Translations under genes and position numbers: made by a program
Part shown: piece by piece, positions 42,428-47,515 of the stretch
Layout: the number at the start of each line of letters is the position of its first letter
Position numbering within the stretch: the stretch's first letter is position 1
Notes under the pieces: model-generated
The model's input: only the letters and a program-made list of their open reading frames with translations
Told to the model about the DNA's origin: nothing
Database searches by the model: none
Origin: an uncultured Clostridia bacterium
GTDB taxonomy: Bacteria > Bacillota > Clostridia > Christensenellales > UBA1242
Assembly (NCBI GenBank): GCA_944362965.1
Contig: CALVTR010000010.1
Span: forward strand, 1-47,515
Length of the DNA stretch: 47,515 nt
Direction of reading: 5' to 3'

Positions 42428-42502
42428 GACCTCATAGGTAAATGGATATACCGCATTCCTCCTAAGAATGTATTTCTCGTTCAACTCGAGATGGGGTCAC
42501 CA
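42428..42502 (+). tRNA. tRNA-Arg (anticodon CCT)
   Basis: Full cloverleaf by hand: acceptor GACCTCA (42428-42434) with TGGGGTC (42492-42498), D stem GGTA/TACC, anticodon stem CATTC/GAATG (42454-42458/42466-42470) with loop CTCCTAA and anticodon CCT at 42461-42463, T stem TCTCG/CGAGA with loop TTCAACT. Discriminator A, and CCA is encoded. Reads AGG codons. tRNA-Arg(CCT) genes are frequent integration sites, and a mobile-type module follows. Confidence 0.95.
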
Positions 42503-42503
42503 G

Positions 42504-42540
42504 AAAATCATAACACAAATCGTGTTATGATTTTATTTTG
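42504..42540 (+). terminator. tRNA-Arg terminator
   Basis: AAAATCATAACAC (42504-42516) pairs with GTGTTATGATTTT (42522-42534), then T-rich. Confidence 0.85.
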
Positions 42541-42671
42541 ACATTTTTTCAATTTACTGGCTTTCATTTGGCAAATATGATATACTAAATAAAAGAAATG
42601 TTTTCCTTCCTTTATACTTGTATATAGATGTAGATATCACCCTAAACTTTTTAATCAAAAAAGAGGTAGAA

Positions 42672-43673
42672 ATGAAAGTTGAATTAAGAGAAAATATCAA
42701 ACCTTATTACTTTGCTGAAATAGATAGTGATGTTGTTTTTGATTGGAGACTAACATCCAATGCAATTATATTAAATGTGAAACAAAACAAAATAAGCAAA
42801 AGCAAAAAAGAAAAACAGAAATTTCAAGAATTTGTTGATGCTTATACAGCAGACATTGGTAATCTTGTCTTGACTGAGAATGAAGAAAAATTGTTAAACT
42901 CAATAAGCGACCATAAAGATTATGCCTCAATTAAAAGATCGCAAGCAGAACTTAGGAAGCGAATTAGTTATAATTTCCCCGATAATTCAAAATGGATAGG
43001 CTTTTCATTAACTTACGAAAAGGACAAGGCAAGAACGGAACATACGAAAGTATCAAAGGATTTTGAGAATTTTATTAAAAGCCTTAGACTTGAATATGAA
43101 CCAACATTTGGTACTATCGACTATGTTTATATGAAGGAACGACGTGAAGACCTCACCTATCATATTCACGGCATTCTGCTAGCCAAACAATGTAAAGGAA
43201 CATTTAAGATAGTTAAGAAAAGAAAAAATAAAAAAGAGAAAAAAGGAATTTATGACATTTGGAACAAAGGTTGGGTCGATGTTCAATGTGGTAAGAAAAT
43301 AAGATCTGCATACACATACTTATTGCCACATAAAACAAATTCAGTAAATATATTTGCAAGAAAAATGAACGGGAAATTGATTAGACTCATCCTTATGCCT
43401 AAAAAGAGCAAAATCTATAACTATTCCAAAGGTATTGTCCCTGCTCCAAGTGGTAAGATTGATAAAAAATCGTTAGAGCCATTTCTTAACAAAATAAGAA
43501 ATATTGGAAGAACAAGGTATAACTCTTTCTATTCTAGTAAAAACAAAAAGTATATAAGAGATTACTATCAAGAATTTGTATTTGATTTAGATATATTCTC
43601 TGAAGAAGAAAGAAAAATGTTATTAGAAATGTTAAAAAAGAGGACAAACAAAAAATCTTCAAAATCATTATAG
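42672..43673 (+). CDS. HUH-type replication initiator or relaxase-like protein
   Basis: 333 aa from the ATG at 42672 (RBS AGAGGT); an earlier in-frame start has no RBS. Rolling-circle Rep motifs in order: motif 1 KWIGFSLTYEKD (about 107-118), motif 2 YHIHGILLAK with the metal pair His164 and His166, and a later SAYTYLLPHK that could supply the nicking Tyr. A Lys-rich insert separates motifs 2 and 3. Such proteins nick and ligate single-stranded DNA for plasmids, ssDNA phages or integrative elements. With no integrase nearby the element may be a remnant or may use the tRNA differently. Exact family not identified. Confidence 0.65.
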   Translation: MKVELRENIKPYYFAEIDSDVVFDWRLTSNAIILNVKQNKISKSKKEKQKFQEFVDAYTADIGNLVLTENEEKLLNSISDHKDYASIKRSQAELRKRISYNFPDNSKWIGFSLTYEKDKARTEHTKVSKDFENFIKSLRLEYEPTFGTIDYVYMKERREDLTYHIHGILLAKQCKGTFKIVKKRKNKKEKKGIYDIWNKGWVDVQCGKKIRSAYTYLLPHKTNSVNIFARKMNGKLIRLILMPKKSKIYNYSKGIVPAPSGKIDKKSLEPFLNKIRNIGRTRYNSFYSSKNKKYIRDYYQEFVFDLDIFSEEERKMLLEMLKKRTNKKSSKSL

Positions 43674-43755
43674 CAAGTTATAGAACCCTTATAGAGCATT
43701 ATGGAACTATTATAAAATCATTAAAAATTATCAAAATTGTCAAAAATATGACTGC

Positions 43756-43780
43756 AAAACCCCTAAAAAAAGGGTTTTTT
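43756..43780 (+). terminator. Terminator after the HUH gene
   Basis: AAAACCC and GGGTTTT around an A-rich loop, then a T run (to 43780). Confidence 0.8.
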
Positions 43781-43873
43781 AAAAAAATTTGTACAAAAGT
43801 ATGATTTTTTTGGTGAGCAAACGGCACTTTTTATGTACCTTATATAGTGACGACTATAACAAGGGGGAAATAT

Positions 43874-44179
43874 ATGTTTGACATTTTTAAAGATAAATTA
43901 GCCTTTCTTATAGAAGAACAAAAAGCAACAACGGAAAAGTTGCGTAGAGAGATGCTCGCCACCTATACCCCAAAACAACAAGAGTTAGCCAGAAAAGCAA
44001 AACTTGAATATTGGAAACTTACAGTGTTGCAAGAGTTGGTGGATTATGAAAAGACAAAACTAAATATCTTGGCACTAATTTTTGGTCAAGACAAGTTAGT
44101 TGAAGATGTTGATTCTTTTTGCGAGGACTTGAAACAAAAAATGAAAAATGAAAAACCTAACAATAAAAATTACAAATAA
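43874..44179 (+). CDS. Small helical protein of the mobile-type module (1)
   Basis: 101 aa from the ATG at 43874 (RBS AAGGGGG). Almost wholly helical and charged, with heptad-like regions (FLIEEQKATTEKLRREML, KAKLEYWKLTVLQELVDYEK). No domain recognised. Its place between the HUH gene and another small gene suggests an accessory plasmid- or phage-type function. Confidence 0.6.
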   Translation: MFDIFKDKLAFLIEEQKATTEKLRREMLATYTPKQQELARKAKLEYWKLTVLQELVDYEKTKLNILALIFGQDKLVEDVDSFCEDLKQKMKNEKPNNKNYK

Positions 44180-44284
44180 TTACACTGATTCAAACTTGTG
44201 GTATAAATTAAGGGAATATTGCCGAACTTGAATTTTACTTTTTGTATTGAGGATGTTAATGTACTTGTGTTAAGGAGGCAATCT

Positions 44285-44557
44285 ATGACAAAACAAGAAT
44301 CCGAAGTACTTGAAAAGTTTGCAAATGAAGAAGTAAAAAGTGCCAAATTGTTTCGAGTTTGGCATAAAGTTGAAAAAGCAGAAAAAGACTTTTTAGACAA
44401 ACTTACAGAAGAGCAAAGAACACTTTATGAAAATTACCGTTCAATAGAAATGGAACGAGATAGCATACAAATTGATGAGGCTATTCTTTTTGGATTCAAC
44501 TATGCAAAATCGTGGTTTCAAGAACTTTTAGGCATTAAAAGAGAAAACGATAATTAA
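44285..44557 (+). CDS. Small helical protein of the mobile-type module (2)
   Basis: 90 aa from the ATG at 44285 (RBS AAGGAGG). Helical, with the pattern LTEEQRTLYENYRSIEME then EAILFGFNYAKSWFQELLG, a layout often seen in short proteins of Bacillota mobile elements. Function unknown. After its TAA the same frame stays open for 34 more codons (to 44662). Confidence 0.6.
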   Translation: MTKQESEVLEKFANEEVKSAKLFRVWHKVEKAEKDFLDKLTEEQRTLYENYRSIEMERDSIQIDEAILFGFNYAKSWFQELLGIKRENDN

Positions 44558-44662
44558 AATGCCGTCCTGGGCTTACCAGTGGCTCTCTGGTGGCACGAAG
44601 CATATTTCTGTGATAAAATACTCGATGATTACAGAAAAGTGCTTAAAATGGCTAAAAAATAA
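44558..44662 (+). pseudogene. Possible remnant of a coding tail
   Basis: In the frame of the preceding gene, the bases after its stop encode LPVALWWHEAYFCDKILDDY and a Lys-rich end before the next TAA. There is no start codon or RBS for it. It reads like protein sequence but may be chance. Confidence 0.2.
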
Positions 44663-44692
44663 AACAACGAGATTTTTCATTGTTTTACTTTG
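44662..44692. terminator. Hairpin between the small gene and the convergent XRE gene
   Basis: AAAACAA and TTGTTTT flank a T-rich loop; it overlaps the end of the XRE gene. Confidence 0.5.
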
Positions 44693-44987
44693 TTTTATAT
44701 AAATTTAAAATTGCATTCTTTTGATTTTCATCAAGTTTTGAAAAGTAGTCTAAAAGTTCCTTATCTTTTTTGTAGGCTAGCATATCTCTATGGAAGAATT
44801 CTTCTGGTGTGCTACCACATATCTCAATGATTTCAAGCAGAACTTGAATTGGAACTGCATACTCGCCCGCTTCCAGTTTCGTGATATATGTGGAATTTTT
44901 GCCTAATTGTAGGCTCAATTCTCTTGCCGACAAATGACATCTATCTCTCAACTGCCTTATGCGTAGAACAATATCTTTATAGTCCAT
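44685..44987 (-). CDS. XRE-family transcriptional regulator
   Basis: 100 aa from the ATG at 44987, six bases after GAGGTG; an in-frame GTG at 44996 is part of that RBS. The N-terminal HTH_XRE domain is RDRCHLSARELSLQLGKNSTYITKLEAGEYAVP (about 13-45), followed by STPEEFFH and a helical tail. It resembles the immunity repressors of mobile elements and closes the module on its right side, in the opposite direction to the Rep gene. Confidence 0.85.
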   Translation of the reverse strand: MDYKDIVLRIRQLRDRCHLSARELSLQLGKNSTYITKLEAGEYAVPIQVLLEIIEICGSTPEEFFHRDMLAYKKDKELLDYFSKLDENQKNAILNLYKTK

Positions 44988-45167
44988 ACATTGCACCTCT
45001 AAATCTTATACAAATATTATAATTGACAAAAGTTTTCGTCTATATGCTTTATAAATGACAAAATCAACTAAAAAGCATATTTTTGAAGATTTGTAAGTCA
45101 AAATATTGACTTATAACGCAATATTATTTATAATATATATGAGATATATTGCTTTTTGGAGGGTGAA

Positions 45168-46955
45168 ATGAAAGTAAAGAAAATAATACCAATGTTGGCA
45201 CTTGTGTGCGTTATGATGTTCGGTGGAATATTTTTAACGGCCTGTGGTGGCGGAAATAGCCTTACAATCAACTTTGAGAGCAATGGTGGAACAAGTTGCA
45301 GTTCTATTGAATACACCCAAGACAGCACCCTTAAAATGCCAAATGACCCTACAAGAGAAGATTATTTATTTGGTGGTTGGTATGAAGATAACACAACTTT
45401 TGAAAAGGAATTTAACCAAGCAAACATAAATTCATATTTAGAAAACGATTCCCTAACCTTATATGCAAAGTGGCTTAAAAAAGTCAATTTAGTATTTATT
45501 AGTGATGATAATTTTGACAATATCTATCTTGATAGTTTAGATATAGAACTTCCTACCCCAATGCGAGATGGCTATACTTTTGATTGCTGGTGTATAGACC
45601 AAGAACTAACAAAACCTTATACCACAGAAACTATTGTTGAGCCAAATAACTTAAATGAAGTATGCTTATATCCTAGATGGAAAGAAACAAAAGTAATTTA
45701 TTATTATAATGATATAGATGCTATTTTTGAAAAAGTGAGTGACAGCGTTGCGGTAGGAGAAAGCATAACCCTTTATCAGCCAAAGGTTCCATATTATCAT
45801 TTTGATGGTTGGTTCTATGATTCTGCTTATACCGAGCCAGTTCCAAATAGAATTAGCAATGATATGCTAAAAAGCGAAAACAATGTGCTATATGCAAAAT
45901 TTACCGAAAAAGAAATTGAGTCAATTAACGTTATAGGAACTATTAAAACTGAATATGAGTATGGAGAGTCATTTGATGTTGGCACTGCTAAATTACTTGT
46001 TCATTATATAGACGAGCAATTTGAAGATGAAGTGGTTGAAATAACAGATGATATGCTTATAGGTTTCTATCCTCAAGACATTGGGTATGAAAATTATTAT
46101 CAATACAACCACGAACCTGATATTGATGAAGCATATTATGGTTCAGTAAATTTCCGCATTTTAAATCATAATGGAACACAGATAGCAAGAACAACTAACG
46201 GTGTTGGTTATAAAGTAAAAACCGATATTGAAACATTTACTTTAAATAAAGATATTGTTTATGAATTCGGCGAATATATATCTCTTGCAGAGAAAGGTAT
46301 TGTGGTTTCTTATACTGATGAACAAGGCGAAAAAACAGAACCATTGACTGATACAAATTTAAATTATTATTTTACTGATCTTTCTACTAATAAAATTGGA
46401 ACATTTACATTTTCTCTTCGTTTTCATTATAGAACCCTAGAGTTTGAATACACTGTAAATGATGCCAACATAATAAGTGGTTATGTGGAAAAAAGATCTT
46501 CTGATGACCCAATCTTATTAAATTCTCGAACATCTTTACTAGACCAAGAGATATATTTAATCAATGAAGATACAAATGTACACATTCGCTATGATGGGCC
46601 TATTCAAGATCAAATAGTTGAAGATATAGATACAACAATTGCAGGTTGGGGAACTGCAAAAATAGTTATAAATGAGCGTGAAATATTTATAGATTATTAT
46701 GTTGTAGATTTAAATCAAATTCAAGAATTAAGAATTGCAAAATCTTATAGACTTCAAGAAACTGTCGAATATGGTTTTGATGCTATTATAACTATGGAAG
46801 ATGACACAATGTTTGAGCATTATTTTAGTTATACAACATTCTCTGACGATGATTATATTATTGAAAATGTTGACACCTCAACCCCTGGCATAAAATATGC
46901 AAAAGTATATTTCTTTGGGAAAGTGTTTGAGGTTGAATATATGGTTAAAGAATAG
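45168..46955 (+). CDS. InlB-repeat lipoprotein, copy 1
   Basis: 595 aa from the ATG at 45168 (RBS GGAGGG). Signal peptide with lipobox L-T-A-C (Cys26), so lipid-anchored outside the cell. Three InlB B-repeat (Listeria-Bacteroides) units follow: about 34-105 (FESNGGT...FGGWYED...LYAKW), 107-170 (DGYTFDCWC...LYPRW) and 175-245 (YHFDGWFYD...LYAKF). After these come Ig-like beta domains in series (about 247-360, 365-430, 435-595) with the Big-type GESFDVGTAKLLVHYIDEQ pattern. Likely an adhesin. The next gene is a close paralogue 1888 bp downstream. Confidence 0.8.
   Translation: MKVKKIIPMLALVCVMMFGGIFLTACGGGNSLTINFESNGGTSCSSIEYTQDSTLKMPNDPTREDYLFGGWYEDNTTFEKEFNQANINSYLENDSLTLYAKWLKKVNLVFISDDNFDNIYLDSLDIELPTPMRDGYTFDCWCIDQELTKPYTTETIVEPNNLNEVCLYPRWKETKVIYYYNDIDAIFEKVSDSVAVGESITLYQPKVPYYHFDGWFYDSAYTEPVPNRISNDMLKSENNVLYAKFTEKEIESINVIGTIKTEYEYGESFDVGTAKLLVHYIDEQFEDEVVEITDDMLIGFYPQDIGYENYYQYNHEPDIDEAYYGSVNFRILNHNGTQIARTTNGVGYKVKTDIETFTLNKDIVYEFGEYISLAEKGIVVSYTDEQGEKTEPLTDTNLNYYFTDLSTNKIGTFTFSLRFHYRTLEFEYTVNDANIISGYVEKRSSDDPILLNSRTSLLDQEIYLINEDTNVHIRYDGPIQDQIVEDIDTTIAGWGTAKIVINEREIFIDYYVVDLNQIQELRIAKSYRLQETVEYGFDAIITMEDDTMFEHYFSYTTFSDDDYIIENVDTSTPGIKYAKVYFFGKVFEVEYMVKE
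45225..45376 (+). repeat. 152-bp exact repeat, copy 1
   Basis: Identical to 47113-47264. It spans the lipobox and most of the first InlB repeat; sequence on both sides is clearly diverged. Confidence 0.9.
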
Positions 46956-47010
46956 GATTACTAAAAATTTTAATAATTAAATTCATATATATTGAGCAAC
47001 TAACTATAAA

Positions 47011-47039
47011 TTTACTTTTAGTTAAATTTGATGTATAAT
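47011..47039 (+). promoter_or_regulatory. Promoter of lipoprotein copy 2
   Basis: TTTACT (47011-47016), 17-bp spacer, TATAAT (47034-47039). Confidence 0.55.
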
Positions 47040-47055
47040 ACAGCAAGGAGTTGAA

Positions 47056-47515
47056 ATGAAAAGTAAGAAAATTTTATCAATGTTGGCGGTTATATGCCTT
47101 GTTTTGTTTGGCGGAATATTTTTAACGGCCTGTGGTGGCGGAAATAGCCTTACAATCAACTTTGAGAGCAATGGTGGAACAAGTTGCAGTTCTATTGAAT
47201 ACACCCAAGACAGCACCCTTAAAATGCCAAATGACCCTACAAGAGAAGATTATTTATTTGGTGGCTGGTATGAAGATAACGGAACTTTTGAAAAGAAATT
47301 TGACCAAACAAATATGGATACATATTTAGATAATAATTCCCTAACCCTATACGCAAAATGGCTTAAAAAAGTAAATTTGGTATTCTTAACAAATGGTGGT
47401 AGTGAGTGTAGTGAAATGCTATTGGAAAGCCTTGGCACTGAACTCCCTACACCAACAAAAGATGGTTATGTATTTGCTGGTTGGTATCTTGATAATCAAA
47501 CATTCTCACAACCAT
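47056..47515 (+). CDS. InlB-repeat lipoprotein, copy 2 (runs off the window)
   Basis: 153 codons are visible, starting at the ATG at 47056 (RBS AAGGAG). Signal peptide MKSKKILSMLAVICLVLFGG with lipobox L-T-A-C, then the first InlB repeat, nearly the same as in copy 1, and a second unit (LVFLTNGGSECSEMLLESLG...DGYVFAGWYLD). The second repeat is a better match to the family consensus than the one in copy 1. Truncated only by the window edge. Confidence 0.85.
   Translation, partial: MKSKKILSMLAVICLVLFGGIFLTACGGGNSLTINFESNGGTSCSSIEYTQDSTLKMPNDPTREDYLFGGWYEDNGTFEKKFDQTNMDTYLDNNSLTLYAKWLKKVNLVFLTNGGSECSEMLLESLGTELPTPTKDGYVFAGWYLDNQTFSQP
47113..47264 (+). repeat. 152-bp exact repeat, copy 2
   Basis: Identical to 45225-45376. 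Confidence 0.9.

Noticed and set aside
42504-45167. att duplicate of the tRNA-Arg 3' end at the right side of the HUH module
   Set aside because: I searched by eye for a second copy of the T arm and CCA region up to 45167 and found none, so integration boundaries are not claimed.
1-47515. CRISPR array
   Set aside because: No run of regularly spaced identical direct repeats was found; the 30-bp repeats at 287-378 are imperfect, contiguous and only three.

Overview
The window is 47.5 kb of AT-rich, gene-dense bacterial chromosome. Gene content and order (rpsP-khpA-rimM-trmD-rbgA-yraN, ylxM-ffh, gyrB-gyrA, mtaB-rpsU, hemW, murG), AGGAG-type ribosome binding sites and TTGACA-N17-TATAAT promoters point to a low-GC Bacillota, most likely an uncultured Clostridia-type gut lineage; that placement is inference. 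TGA, TAA and TAG are all used as stops.

Layout. 1-9410: tail of a DUF6273 surface protein, rsmD, a glycerophosphodiester phosphodiesterase, a 442-aa protein built of 36-residue mTERF-like repeats, lepA, hemW, a membrane-anchored leucine-rich-repeat protein, two small membrane proteins and a GNAT acetyltransferase. 9528-14458: translation and secretion housekeeping (ylxM, ffh, rpsP, khpA, rimM, trmD, rbgA, yraN), with rplS missing from its usual place. 14529-17827: a lipoprotein, an orphan ABC ATPase with degenerate catalytic motifs, an Asn/Gln-rich protein, and a small helical protein overlapping a cytosolic subtilisin. 17961-25724: a large protein with two HEPN-type RN...H motifs, murG, gyrB and gyrA. 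25991-27890: an NrtR-like Nudix/winged-helix regulator and a P-loop/CYTH protein that share an almost identical operator. 28170-36416: a transglutaminase-like protein, polysaccharide deacetylase, double-OB SSB-like protein, ABC exporter, DUF4186 protein, mtaB, rpsU and rplS. 36659-42030: an XRE repressor with two perfect operators divergent from a secreted protein, then a DUF11 surface-protein set (two DUF11 ORFs in one frame separated by a single TAG, and a Cys-rich ORF) and a divergent subtilisin-like protein. 42031-47515: tRNA-Arg(CCT) preceded by a decayed tRNA-Arg-like copy, a small mobile-element-like module (HUH Rep, two small helical proteins, XRE regulator), and two tandem InlB-repeat lipoprotein genes sharing a 152-bp identical block; the second runs off the window.

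The main unexplained signals are: (1) five intergenic elements (5329, 13035, 31558, 33766, 36536) that each consist of a 10-12 bp outer stem enclosing exactly three hairpins, i.e. a four-way-junction or cloverleaf fold kept with unrelated primary sequence; (2) the bacterial mTERF-like solenoid; (3) the double-HEPN-motif protein; (4) the NrtR-like regulon; and (5) several promoters whose -10 box ends 7-9 nt before an ATG with no Shine-Dalgarno, predicting leaderless mRNAs for rsmD, lepA, the GNAT gene, mtaB and the XRE repressor. No CRISPR array, rRNA or insertion sequence was seen.
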